DNA from: an uncultured Curvibacter sp.
GTDB taxonomy: Bacteria; Pseudomonadota; Gammaproteobacteria; Burkholderiales; Burkholderiaceae
DNA: 7,193 nucleotides
Direction: 5' to 3'
Assembly: GCA_946481355.1 (NCBI GenBank)
Contig: CAMLNH010000140.1
Location: 1-7,193, forward strand
Shown piece by piece: positions 1 through 5,732 of this stretch (its first letter is position 1; each line of letters begins with the position of its first letter). The notes beneath the pieces are model-generated. The model was not told the origin of the DNA. It worked only from the letters and a program-made list of their open reading frames with translations, and made no database searches. The position numbers were made by a program, and so were the translations under genes.

Positions 1-1088
1 AACGATGGCGTGGCCGCATCGGCCTTGTTCCAGATGTCCAGCACCGGCACGCGTGCGGGCACACGCTGTGCCAGTTCCTGCGCAATCTGCTCATCGGCCT
101 GTTGGTAGTCGGCCTGGGCGGTGCGGGTGAGGTCGTGCAGGAAGAGCACCACATCAGCGCCCTCGATCTCGGTCCATGCGCGTGCGATGCCGATGCGCTC
201 GACCTCGTCATGGCTCTCTCGCAGGCCCGCCGTGTCGATCACATGGAGTGGCACGCCTTCGATCTGGATGGTCTGCTGCACCTTGTCACGTGTGGTGCCG
301 GGGATGGGCGTGACGATGGCCAGCTCGGCACCGGCCAGGGCGTTGAGCAACGAGCTCTTGCCCGCATTGGGCTGGCCAGCGATCACCACCTTGATGCCTT
401 CACGCAGCAGGCTGCCCTGGCGCGCATGTTGCAGCACAGTCGCGACTTGCTGTTGCAGGCGCACGAGCTGGCCCTGGGCATCGGCCTTCTGCAGAAAGTC
501 TATCTCTTCTTCGGGGAAGTCCAGCGTGGCCTCGACCAGCATACGCAGCTGGATCAGCGCCTCGCGCAACACGCCGATCTCCTTCGAGAAGGCGCCGCCC
601 AGCGAGCGGCTGGCGCTGCGTGCGGCGGCCTCGGTACTGGCGTCGATCAGGTCGGCCACGGCCTCGGCCTGAGCCAGATCGAGCTTGTCGTTCAGGAAGG
701 CGCGCTCGGTGAACTCGCCGGGCTGGGCCAGGCGCAAGCCGGGCAACACGGCCCGGCCCGTGGCCGGATCGATCTGCGCCGCGGCTTCAAGGCAGCGTGC
801 CAGCAGCAACTGCAGCACCACCTGTCCACCATGCACCTGCAACTCGAGCACGTCCTCGCCCGTGTAGGATTGCGGCGCCGGAAAATGCAGGGCCAGGCCG
901 TGATCGAGCGGCTCGCCGGCAGCGTCGCGAAAGGGGAGATAGCTGGCGTGGCGTGGCGGCAGTTCCCGGCCGCACAGGATGCGCACCAGGGCACCCAGCT
1001 GGCGTCCGCTCACGCGCACGATGCCCACAGCCCCGCGACCCGGGGCTGTGGCGATGGCAACGATGGGTTCCTGATGGCGGGCCAGCAT
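1..1088 (-). CDS. mnmE: tRNA uridine-5-carboxymethylaminomethyl modification GTPase MnmE, 3'-truncated by the window edge
   Basis: MnmE (TrmE), with MnmG, installs the cmnm5 group on the wobble uridine of certain tRNAs; it is a cytoplasmic, potassium-activated GTPase. Reading leftwards, 362 codons are present; the family is about 450 residues, so the end of the G domain and the C-terminal helical part with its catalytic Cys lie outside. Seen: N-terminal tetrahydrofolate-binding domain (about 1–125, with [10 protein letters not shown] at 16–25 and [18 protein letters not shown] at 126–143), the helical domain, then the G domain with P-loop GQPNAGKSS (238–246), G2 region PGTTRD (263–268), DTAG (285–288) and NKAD (354–357). 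The ATG at 1086–1088 is chosen because family homology begins at residue 7 ([13 protein letters not shown]); no strong ribosome binding site is visible. Relative to E. coli there is an insertion of roughly ten residues near 101–116. It is last in the rpmH operon here, 67 nt after yidC, behind a hairpin. Confidence 0.97.
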   Translation of the reverse strand, partial: MLARHQEPIVAIATAPGRGAVGIVRVSGRQLGALVRILCGRELPPRHASYLPFRDAAGEPLDHGLALHFPAPQSYTGEDVLELQVHGGQVVLQLLLARCLEAAAQIDPATGRAVLPGLRLAQPGEFTERAFLNDKLDLAQAEAVADLIDASTEAAARSASRSLGGAFSKEIGVLREALIQLRMLVEATLDFPEEEIDFLQKADAQGQLVRLQQQVATVLQHARQGSLLREGIKVVIAGQPNAGKSSLLNALAGAELAIVTPIPGTTRDKVQQTIQIEGVPLHVIDTAGLRESHDEVERIGIARAWTEIEGADVVLFLHDLTRTAQADYQQADEQIAQELAQRVPARVPVLDIWNKADAATPS

Positions 1089-1120
1089 GCGGCGATTGTC
1101 TCTGGGGCCAGGCCGGAAGA

Positions 1121-1146
1121 ACAAGGGCCGCAGTTGCGGCCCTTGT
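1121..1146 (-). terminator. Perfect inverted repeat between yidC and mnmE, possible intrinsic terminator or attenuator
   Basis: ACAAGGGCCGCA at 1121–1132 and TGCGGCCCTTGT at 1135–1146 are exact reverse complements separated by 2 nt. In RNA this would fold as about 11 bp with a 4-nt loop. Read on the minus strand (direction of yidC), the 3' arm runs into TTGTTCTTCC, a moderately U-rich tail. The structure starts 10 nt after the yidC stop codon and ends 32 nt before the mnmE ATG. It fits a partial rho-independent terminator lowering mnmE expression, or an mRNA 3'-end stabiliser. The tail is weaker than in a textbook terminator, so full termination is uncertain. Confidence 0.6.
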
Positions 1147-1155
1147 GACGTCGGC

Positions 1156-2865
1156 TTACTTGAACTTCGGCAGGTTGAACTGCGGCGGCACGCCCATGCG
1201 GGTGTTGATGATCCACTGCTGGGCAATCGACAGGATGTTGTTCGTCAGCCAGTACAACACCAGGCCCGAGGGGAAGAAGAAGAACATCACGCTGAAGATC
1301 AGCGGCATGAACCACATCATCTTGGCCTGGATGGGATCCGGCGGCTGCGGGTTGAGCGCCGTCTGCAGCAGGGTGGTCAGCGTCATCAGCAGGGGCAGGA
1401 TGTAGTAGGGGTCTTCGGCCGACAGATCCTTGATCCAGAGGATCCAGGGGGCGTTGCGCATCTCCACGCTGGACAGCAACACCCAGTAGAGCGCGATGAA
1501 GACCGGGATCTGGACCATGATGGGCAGGCAACCCCCCATGGGATTGACCTTTTCCTCGCGGTAGATGCGCATCATTTCCTGCTGCATCTGTTGCGGCTTG
1601 TCCTTGAGGCGCTCGCGCATCTCGGTGATGCGCGGCGTGATGGCCTTCATCTTGGCCATGCTGGCATAGGCCTTGGCGTTGAGCCAGTAGAAGGCGATCT
1701 TGAGCAGCACCACCAGGGCCACAATGGACCAGCCCCAGTTGTGCAGCAGGCCATAGAGCTTGTCGAGCAACCAGTACAGCGGCTTGGCCAGGATGGTCAG
1801 CCAGCCATAGTCCTTGACCAGCTCCAGGCCGGGCGCCAGGGCTTCGAGCTTGTTTTCCTCCTGCGGGCCGACGAAGAGGCGCGCTTCGACGGCGCGGCGG
1901 CGGCCGGGTGCAATCGCTTCCAGCGGCGTGATCATGCCTATGGAATACAGGTTGGTATCCACCTTGCGCGCGAAGATTTCGCGCTGGATGCCCTCGGCCA
2001 GCAGCCAGGCGCTGGCGAAGTAGTGTTGCACCATGGCGATATAGCCATTGGGGGAGGTCTTCTCGAACTCGGCCTTGCCCTTTTCGATGTCGCTGAACTC
2101 GACCTTCTGATATTTCTTGGCTTCAGTGTAGACGGCCGGGCCGGTGAAGGTGGAGTAGAAGGCCGACTCACCAGCAAGCTTGTTGCCGTCACGCACCAGC
2201 TGCAGATAAAGCTGCGGCGCCACATCGGCATTGCCGACGTTCTGCACCTCGTGCTTCACATCCAGGGCATAGCTGCCGCGATGCAGGGTGTAGGTCTTGA
2301 GCAGGCGCACGCCGCCGATCTCGGGCGATTCGAACTTCACGACCAGGGTATCACTGCCGGCCTTGAGCTCGCGCTCGCCGCTCACCAGCTTCATCACGGT
2401 CTTGTGTGTAGGAAAGCTGCCACCAGTGGCGCCGGCGATCAGGCCCGTCTGGGACAGGTAGACACGCTCGCGACTTTCGTCGAACAGCACGACGTTGCTG
2501 TCCGGGTTTTGCTGGTCATGGTGGCGCAGGAACTCCGAGCGCACCAGTGAACCGCCTTCCGTGTCGAAATCGAGCAGGAGCACATCCGTGCTCACGCGGA
2601 CCCGCTCACGCGCGACGGCGGGTTGGGGCTCCGCTTTGGCGATGCGTTCGCTGCCCGGCGTCGGCGTCTGGGCCTGGGCTTGCGGCAGCGTGGCGGCCGC
2701 CGGTACGGGGGCGGCGGTCGATTCAGGCTGGACCTGCACGGTCCTGGCCGGTGGGGCCGGGAAGAAGGTGGCCGGACGACCATTGTGGATCTGCCACTGG
2801 TCCCAGAGCAGAACCAGGGAGAAGCCGAAGATCACCCACAGGATGGTGCGACGGATGTCGTTCAT
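1156..2865 (-). CDS. yidC: Membrane protein insertase YidC (Oxa1/Alb3 family)
   Basis: YidC inserts inner-membrane proteins, alone or with SecYEG. The 569-residue product has the Gram-negative layout. An N-terminal anchor (about 7–21) is followed by a Pro/Ala/Gln-rich linker (about 35–85) and a large periplasmic beta domain (about 92–345). The conserved insertase core comes last: hydrophobic segments near 355–373, 379–396, 448–465, 486–501 and 518–546, with the cytoplasmic coiled region [20 protein letters not shown] at 401–420. The conserved positive groove residue (Arg366 in E. coli) is Lys389 here, in [13 protein letters not shown] believe Lys is common in related betaproteobacteria. The C-terminus is basic (PKFK). 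The ATG at 2863–2865 shares ATGA with the yidD stop and no clear Shine-Dalgarno precedes it, so translation is probably coupled to yidD. Confidence 0.98.
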   Translation of the reverse strand: MNDIRRTILWVIFGFSLVLLWDQWQIHNGRPATFFPAPPARTVQVQPESTAAPVPAAATLPQAQAQTPTPGSERIAKAEPQPAVARERVRVSTDVLLLDFDTEGGSLVRSEFLRHHDQQNPDSNVVLFDESRERVYLSQTGLIAGATGGSFPTHKTVMKLVSGERELKAGSDTLVVKFESPEIGGVRLLKTYTLHRGSYALDVKHEVQNVGNADVAPQLYLQLVRDGNKLAGESAFYSTFTGPAVYTEAKKYQKVEFSDIEKGKAEFEKTSPNGYIAMVQHYFASAWLLAEGIQREIFARKVDTNLYSIGMITPLEAIAPGRRRAVEARLFVGPQEENKLEALAPGLELVKDYGWLTILAKPLYWLLDKLYGLLHNWGWSIVALVVLLKIAFYWLNAKAYASMAKMKAITPRITEMRERLKDKPQQMQQEMMRIYREEKVNPMGGCLPIMVQIPVFIALYWVLLSSVEMRNAPWILWIKDLSAEDPYYILPLLMTLTTLLQTALNPQPPDPIQAKMMWFMPLIFSVMFFFFPSGLVLYWLTNNILSIAQQWIINTRMGVPPQFNLPKFK

Positions 2866-3134
2866 GTCGTTTCTTTTTCAGAAGAGGAAGGAAGCAAACC
2901 GGAGAACAGGCGCCGGGGCTGCTCGGGTACCGGGTCGTGACCACCCGCGCACCAGGGGTGGCATCGCAGCAAGCGGCCCATGGTCAGCGCGCTGCCCGTC
3001 AGGGCACCGTGCCGACGCAAGGCGTCCAGCGCGTAAAGGGAACAGGTCGGCTCGAAACGGCAGGCCGAGCCGAGCCAGGGGCTGAGAAAGTAGCGGTACG
3101 CACGCACCAGGCCCATGAGCAGGCGCGCGATCAT
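2862..3134 (-). CDS. yidD: Membrane protein insertion efficiency factor YidD
   Basis: YidD is a small inner-membrane-associated protein that helps YidC-dependent insertion. It is nearly always encoded between rnpA and yidC, as here. The 90-residue product (E. coli about 85) carries the family core: a short amphipathic N-terminus (MIARLLMGLVRAYRYFLSPW, 1–20), CRFEPTCSLYALDALRRHG (25–43), LTMGRLLRCHPWCAGGHDPVP (50–70). Cys25, Cys31 and Cys58 are the conserved cysteines. The C-terminal tail after 71 is variable and basic to polar. The ATG at 3132–3134 overlaps the rnpA stop by ATGA, and the yidD stop overlaps the yidC start in the same way, so the three genes form a tightly coupled translational unit. 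A GC-rich purine stretch upstream could act as a weak ribosome binding site. Confidence 0.96.
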   Translation of the reverse strand: MIARLLMGLVRAYRYFLSPWLGSACRFEPTCSLYALDALRRHGALTGSALTMGRLLRCHPWCAGGHDPVPEQPRRLFSGLLPSSSEKETT

Positions 3135-3553
3135 GCCGCCACCCGCCTCTGGCCCAAGGAGCGTTCGAACAGCTGTTCAATTTCGCTGCGAACCGCCGCG
3201 CGCAGCAGATCGGAAGCCGCACTGCGGAACTGCCGCCGGTCATAGGCGGACCGCAGGCGTACGAGGTAGGCCGCCTCGGAGGGCGCGGCCAGACGCCGCT
3301 CGCCGATGCTGTAGATCTGCCGTTTGATGAGATTGCGGGTCACGGCCCGGCGTGCCCAACGCTTGGGCACCATGGCGCCGAGCCACAGGCCACCCGCAGG
3401 AAAGGGCCCGGCCGGCGTCGCGGCGGGCGAGGACATCTCGGAACCCATCTGCAGGTCCAGGCGGTGCATGACGAAATGCTCCGTGCGGGCCAGGGGAGTC
3501 GATGCCAGCAAAGCCTGAAACTGGGGCTGTGTTTTCAGCCGTCGCGCCTGCAC
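3131..3553 (-). CDS. rnpA: Ribonuclease P protein component (C5 protein), GTG start
   Basis: RnpA is the protein cofactor of RNase P, which removes the 5' leader of precursor tRNAs together with the RnpB RNA (not in this window). The 140-residue product shows the N-terminal family start RLKTQPQFQALL (5–16), the central RNA-binding RNR signature AVTRNLIKRQIYSIGER (70–86, with R73, N74, K77, R78) and the later LVRLRS strand (97–102). Residues about 36–55 (SEMSSPAATPAGPFPAGG region) form a low-complexity insertion compared with the E. coli protein. The GTG at 3551–3553 is chosen because an in-frame TGA lies only 12 nt upstream, while the next Met (residue 29) would delete conserved sequence. No Shine-Dalgarno is apparent and the region upstream can form a hairpin, which fits low expression relative to L34. 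Confidence 0.96.
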   Translation of the reverse strand: MQARRLKTQPQFQALLASTPLARTEHFVMHRLDLQMGSEMSSPAATPAGPFPAGGLWLGAMVPKRWARRAVTRNLIKRQIYSIGERRLAAPSEAAYLVRLRSAYDRRQFRSAASDLLRAAVRSEIEQLFERSLGQRRVAA

Positions 3554-3581
3554 GGTGCGCTTTCAAGCGGACTGACGCACC
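3554..3581 (-). promoter_or_regulatory. Inverted repeat immediately upstream of the rnpA GTG start
   Basis: GGTGCG (3554–3559) and CGCACC (3576–3581) are exact 6-bp complements flanking a 16-nt loop. The structure abuts the rnpA GTG codon (3551–3553) and covers the place where a ribosome binding site would be, and no recognisable Shine-Dalgarno is present there. This could limit rnpA translation or make it depend on ribosomes finishing rpmH. The stem is short and the function is inferred. Confidence 0.4.
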
Positions 3582-3596
3582 GTTTCAGGACCGCGT

Positions 3597-3611
3597 GCCG
3601 GATGAACCGGC
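3597..3611 (-). promoter_or_regulatory. Small hairpin directly after the rpmH stop codon
   Basis: GCCGG (3597–3601) and CCGGC (3607–3611) flank a 5-nt loop, starting at the base after the rpmH TGA. There is no U-tract, so it does not look like a complete intrinsic terminator. It could pause polymerase, act as a processing site, or protect the 3' end of an rpmH-only transcript. The arms are only 5 bp, so chance occurrence is possible. Confidence 0.35.
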
Positions 3612-3746
3612 TCAGACGGCCAGACGCTTGCGGCCCTTGGCGCGACGTGCGTTGATCACGGCACGGCCACCACGGGTCTTCATGCGGACCAGAAAACCGT
3701 GGGTACGGGCGCGGCGGATCTTGGAAGGCTGGTAAGTACGTTTCAT
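3612..3746 (-). CDS. rpmH: 50S ribosomal protein L34 (bL34)
   Basis: This 44-codon gene encodes the small, very basic bL34 protein of the large ribosomal subunit. The translation begins [18 protein letters not shown], continues through [17 protein letters not shown] and ends AKGRKRLAV. It is full length and matches the family from end to end, with an Arg/Lys content typical of an rRNA-binding protein. The ATG at 3744–3746 is preceded at 7 nt by AGGA, a reasonable Shine-Dalgarno. It is the first gene of the minus-strand operon rpmH–rnpA–yidD–yidC–mnmE and is transcribed divergently from dnaA, which is the classical arrangement beside the bacterial origin. A promoter candidate lies about 155 nt upstream of the start codon, giving a long leader. 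Confidence 0.98.
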   Translation of the reverse strand: MKRTYQPSKIRRARTHGFLVRMKTRGGRAVINARRAKGRKRLAV

Positions 3747-3753
3747 CTCGAAG

Positions 3754-3757
3754 TCCT
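3754..3757 (-). promoter_or_regulatory. Ribosome binding site of rpmH
   Basis: The minus strand reads AGGA here, 7 nt upstream of the rpmH ATG, which is good Shine-Dalgarno spacing. It contrasts with the downstream genes rnpA and yidC, which lack a clear site. Confidence 0.7.
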
Positions 3758-3900
3758 AGTAGAGCGGTGATTTTTCTGCATGCGGCTGCGCCCACCGAAG
3801 CGGCGACAAAGCCCAGTTCATGTCCCGCCCGCTTGTCCGTTCCGCGATCAGCACCTCGCGGTGCGATCCGGGCACGCCACAGGCCTCGGGAAAACCGCGA

Positions 3901-3929
3901 ATTATCGCAAAATTTTCCAATCCCGGCAA
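3901..3929 (-). promoter_or_regulatory. Sigma70-type promoter candidate for the rpmH operon
   Basis: On the minus strand TTGCCG (3924–3929) and GATAAT (3901–3906) are separated by 17 bp. They match TTGACA at 4 of 6 positions and TATAAT at 5 of 6. The spacer is AT-rich in its downstream half (GGAAAATTTTGC). This is the best promoter-like pair upstream of rpmH and would give a 5' leader of roughly 150 nt. The call rests on motif and spacing only. Confidence 0.6.
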
Positions 3930-3985
3930 TGCCTTGGCGCACGCCATGCATGCAGAACCTGAAGCTCGGGTGCGCTCCAGGCAGG

Positions 3986-3994
3986 TGTGGATAA
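3986..3994 (-). promoter_or_regulatory. DnaA box, perfect consensus (upstream of dnaA)
   Basis: TGTGGATAA on the plus strand is the exact reverse complement of the DnaA R-box TTATCCACA. It lies 63–71 bp upstream of the dnaA start and touches an AT-rich direct repeat. Likely roles are dnaA autoregulation, origin binding, or both. Confidence 0.85.
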
Positions 3995-4008
3995 ATTCTT
4001 GATAAATT
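3988..4008 (+). repeat. AT-rich 11-bp-period direct repeat next to the DnaA box
   Basis: T[G/T]GATAAATT occurs at 3988–3997 and again at 3999–4008, with an exact 8-bp core GATAAATT (3990–3997, 4001–4008). The 11-bp period is about one helical turn, so both copies face the same side of the helix. The first copy overlaps the perfect DnaA box. It could be a small unwinding element, a low-affinity ATP-DnaA array, or part of the dnaA promoter. Confidence 0.5.
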
Positions 4009-4013
4009 ACAAT
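4008..4013 (+). promoter_or_regulatory. Possible -10 element of a dnaA promoter
   Basis: TACAAT matches TATAAT at 5 of 6 positions. The corresponding -35 position (about 3985–3990, GTGTGG) does not resemble TTGACA and lies within the DnaA box. If this is the promoter, it would need activation or would be repressed directly by DnaA, and the leader would be about 35–40 nt. Confidence 0.35.
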
Positions 4014-4034
4014 TCCGGCTCCCGTCGGCACCAA

Positions 4035-4043
4035 ATATCCACA
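4035..4043 (+). promoter_or_regulatory. DnaA box, one mismatch (dnaA leader)
   Basis: ATATCCACA differs from TTATCCACA only at the first base. It lies 13 bp upstream of the dnaA ATG, in opposite orientation to the perfect box at 3986–3994, and downstream of the possible -10. This position suits DnaA binding that blocks dnaA transcription. Confidence 0.65.
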
Positions 4044-4056
4044 ATAATCCTTCTCC

Positions 4057-5469
4057 ATGAGCGAGGATCCCCTCCACACCCAGCCGGCCAGTTCCCACCA
4101 GAATGCCGGCCCCAGCCTCTGGCAGGCTTGCGTCGACCAGCTGGCTCAGGAACTGCCCGAGCAGCAGTTCAATACCTGGATCAAACCCCTGACGGCACAA
4201 CTGGCCGAGGATTACTCACGTCTGACGCTGTATGTGGTCAACCGCTTCAAGCTGGACTGGATCCGGGCCCAGTACAGCCACCGGATCGCCGACCTGCTGG
4301 AAAAGATCTATGGCCAGCCCATACCCATTGAGTTGGCGCTTACCCCTCGGGAAAACCAGGTCAGACCACGCGATACTTCGGGTGATACCGAGTCCATCCC
4401 GGTGGAAGAGCCCTATGTGGGCAGCCCGGAGCGGGTGCTGCCCGCCAACCGGAATCGCCTCAACACCGCGCTGACCTTCGAGACCCTGGTCGAGGGTACA
4501 GCCAACCGCATGGCCCGCGCTGCAGCCATGCATGTGGCGGGTTCTCCCGGGCAGCTCTACAACCCCCTGTTCATCTACGGTGGTGTGGGCTTGGGCAAAA
4601 CCCACCTGATCCATGCCGTGGGCAACCGCCTGCTGGCCGAGCGCCCGGGCGCCAAAATTCTCTACATCCATGCAGAGCAGTTTGTGTCGGATGTGGTCAA
4701 GGCCTATCAGCGCAAGACCTTCGACGAGTTCAAGGACAAGTACCATTCCCTGGATCTGCTGCTGATCGACGATGTGCAGTTCTTCGCCAACAAGGACCGC
4801 ACCCAGGAGGAGTTCTTCAACGCCTTCGAGGCCCTGCTGGCCAAGAAGTCGCACATCGTGATGACCAGCGACACCTATCCCAAGGGTCTGCTGGACATCC
4901 ATGAACGCCTGGTTTCTCGCTTCGATTCCGGCCTGACCGTGGCCATCGAGCCGCCCGAGCTGGAAATGCGGGTCGCCATCCTGATCAACAAAGCCCTCAG
5001 CGAAGGCGCCGAGATGCCCGAGGAAGTAGCTTTCTTCGTGGCCAAGAACGTGCGCTCCAACGTACGCGAGCTCGAAGGCGCCTTGCGCAAGATCCTGGCC
5101 TATTCACGCTTCAACCAGAAAGACATCTCCATCCAGCTGGCCCGTGAGGCCTTGCGCGATCTGCTGTCGATCCAGAACCGACAGATCTCGGTGGAAAACA
5201 TCCAGAAGACGGTGGCCGACTATTACAAGATCAAGGTCGCCGACATGTATTCCAAGAAGCGGCCTGCCAGCATTGCCCGCCCACGCCAGATCGCCATGTA
5301 CCTGGCCAAGGAGCTGACCCAGAAGAGCCTGCCCGAGATCGGCGAGCTGTTTGGTGGGCGCGACCACACCACCGTACTGCACGCGGTCCGCAAGATTTCG
5401 GCGGAACGCCAGCAATTGACCGAACTGAACCAGCAGCTGCATGTGCTGGAGCAGACCCTCAAAGGCTAG
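4057..5469 (+). CDS. dnaA: Chromosomal replication initiator protein DnaA
   Basis: DnaA is the AAA+ ATPase that binds DnaA boxes, opens oriC and recruits the DnaB helicase. The 470-residue product has all four domains. Domain I (about 20–90, [25 protein letters not shown]) handles self-assembly and helicase contacts. Domain II is a short linker (about 95–130). Domain III is the AAA+ core: Walker A GGVGLGKT (175–182), Walker B LLLIDD (234–239), sensor I IVMTSD (267–272), arginine-finger box SRFDSGL (287–293) and sensor [11 protein letters not shown] (336–344). Domain IV binds DNA through [13 protein letters not shown] (408–420) and the signature [11 protein letters not shown] (433–443). An in-frame TAA lies 12 nt upstream of the ATG, and the next Met is residue 152, so this start is favoured despite no clear Shine-Dalgarno. 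DnaA boxes on both sides imply autoregulation. Confidence 0.99.
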   Translation: MSEDPLHTQPASSHQNAGPSLWQACVDQLAQELPEQQFNTWIKPLTAQLAEDYSRLTLYVVNRFKLDWIRAQYSHRIADLLEKIYGQPIPIELALTPRENQVRPRDTSGDTESIPVEEPYVGSPERVLPANRNRLNTALTFETLVEGTANRMARAAAMHVAGSPGQLYNPLFIYGGVGLGKTHLIHAVGNRLLAERPGAKILYIHAEQFVSDVVKAYQRKTFDEFKDKYHSLDLLLIDDVQFFANKDRTQEEFFNAFEALLAKKSHIVMTSDTYPKGLLDIHERLVSRFDSGLTVAIEPPELEMRVAILINKALSEGAEMPEEVAFFVAKNVRSNVRELEGALRKILAYSRFNQKDISIQLAREALRDLLSIQNRQISVENIQKTVADYYKIKVADMYSKKRPASIARPRQIAMYLAKELTQKSLPEIGELFGGRDHTTVLHAVRKISAERQQLTELNQQLHVLEQTLKG

Positions 5470-5511
5470 GAAGGAGCATTTTCCCGATCAGTGAGGATGA
5501 CGTGACAACCC

Positions 5512-5520
5512 TGGGGATAG
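5512..5520 (-). promoter_or_regulatory. Degenerate DnaA box
   Basis: TGGGGATAG is the reverse complement of CTATCCCCA, which differs from TTATCCACA at positions 1 and 7. It sits 43 bp after the dnaA stop. It is a low-affinity candidate only, and such matches occur by chance. Confidence 0.3.
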
Positions 5521-5539
5521 TTCTGGCACAAGTCAGCAC

Positions 5540-5548
5540 TTATCCACA
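5540..5548 (+). promoter_or_regulatory. DnaA box, perfect consensus (dnaA–dnaN gap)
   Basis: TTATCCACA matches the R-box exactly. It points toward the AT-rich stretch and dnaN and is the strongest anchor for DnaA in the proposed oriC. Confidence 0.88.
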
Positions 5549-5657
5549 GCTCGGCACTCCAAGAACAAGTTATGCATGTTCAGCAGACTGTTTCCAGAGC
5601 CGGTGCACACAGGGTTCTACCGTGCTCAAGTGCTTGATAAAAAAAGGGAAAATGCGG

Positions 5658-5666
5658 CTGTCCACA
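5658..5666 (+). promoter_or_regulatory. Degenerate DnaA box next to the AT-rich unwinding region
   Basis: CTGTCCACA differs from TTATCCACA at positions 1 and 3 and keeps the TCCACA core. It has the same orientation as the perfect box at 5540–5548 and ends 18 bp before the CTA-repeat block. A GC-rich patch (GTCGCGTGC, 5671–5679) lies between. Its placement makes it more credible than its sequence alone. Confidence 0.5.
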
Positions 5667-5684
5667 GAAAGTCGCGTGCTTTAA

Positions 5685-5696
5685 CTACTACTACTA
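5685..5696. promoter_or_regulatory. DnaA-trio-like (CTA)4 block at the start of the putative DNA unwinding element
   Basis: CTACTACTACTA lies within an 81% A+T stretch (5680–5716). The complementary strand, read 3' to 5' in the direction away from the DnaA boxes, is GAT four times. This is the repeating 3'-GAT-5' trinucleotide described as the DnaA-trio in Bacillus subtilis, where it follows DnaA boxes and a GC-rich patch and binds the DnaA filament on single-stranded DNA. The order box, GC-rich patch, trio, AT-rich DNA is preserved here. A simple trinucleotide repeat without function is the alternative. Confidence 0.6.
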
Positions 5697-5720
5697 ATTT
5701 GAAATAGAGAAAATAAGGAA

Positions 5721-5724
5721 GAGG
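5721..5724 (+). promoter_or_regulatory. Ribosome binding site of dnaN
   Basis: GAGG, within the purine-rich AAGGAAGAGG (5715–5724), lies 8 nt upstream of the dnaN ATG. It supports that start and is better than anything seen before dnaA. Confidence 0.7.
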
Positions 5725-5732
5725 TTGGCAAC

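Larger units (their letters stand above)
3747..4056. other. rpmH–dnaA divergent intergenic region (310 bp)
   Basis: No gene is supported in this interval. Open frames through it have no family resemblance and overlap the regulatory elements. It contains, from left to right, the rpmH leader with a small inverted repeat (GCACC at 3852–3856 and GGTGC at 3861–3865), an rpmH promoter candidate (3901–3929), a perfect DnaA box, AT-rich direct repeats and a near-perfect DnaA box just before dnaA. All genes diverge from here, so it is either part of oriC or the autoregulatory region of dnaA. Confidence 0.7.
5470..5732. other. Candidate chromosomal replication origin (oriC), dnaA–dnaN intergenic region
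   Basis: The 263-bp gap between dnaA and dnaN carries no convincing gene. It contains a perfect DnaA box (5540–5548), two two-mismatch boxes, a 7-A run (5639–5645), and a terminal A+T-rich stretch (5680–5716, 30 of 37 bases A or T) with a CTA-repeat block. DnaA boxes followed by an AT-rich unwinding element next to dnaA is the usual oriC organisation, and in many bacteria this gap is the origin. The rpmH–dnaA gap also has boxes, so the origin could be bipartite. No functional evidence is available. Confidence 0.75.

Noticed and set aside
102..1148. Long plus-strand open frame (348 codons) antisense to mnmE
   Set aside because: Its product is low-complexity Gln/His/Ala-rich sequence with no family resemblance. 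The minus strand encodes an unbroken, well-conserved MnmE with all G motifs. It is a by-product of GC-rich codon use.
1087..2550. 487-codon plus-strand open frame antisense to yidC
   Set aside because: It has a His/Gln/Leu-rich composition typical of the antisense of a GC-rich gene. YidC on the other strand is complete and conserved.
3240..3566. Alternative longer rnpA-region frame starting upstream at a TTG
   Set aside because: It is in another reading frame and lacks the RNR motif. The true rnpA frame has a stop 12 nt before its GTG.
3756..4079. Minus-strand open frames crossing the rpmH–dnaA gap
   Set aside because: They run through the DnaA boxes and the rpmH promoter candidate, resemble no known protein and overlap the dnaA start.
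5570..5578. TTATGCATG as a further DnaA box
   Set aside because: It differs from TTATCCACA at three positions, including both bases of the conserved CA end, so it is too weak to call.
5502..5684. 60-codon GTG-initiated open frame in the dnaA–dnaN gap, with a GAGG upstream
   Set aside because: It overlaps the DnaA boxes and AT-rich origin DNA, has no recognisable family, and needs a GTG start. Origin DNA is the better explanation.
3747..5732. parS-like partition site near the origin
   Set aside because: I looked for the TGTTTCACGTGAAACA palindrome and close variants and saw none in this window.
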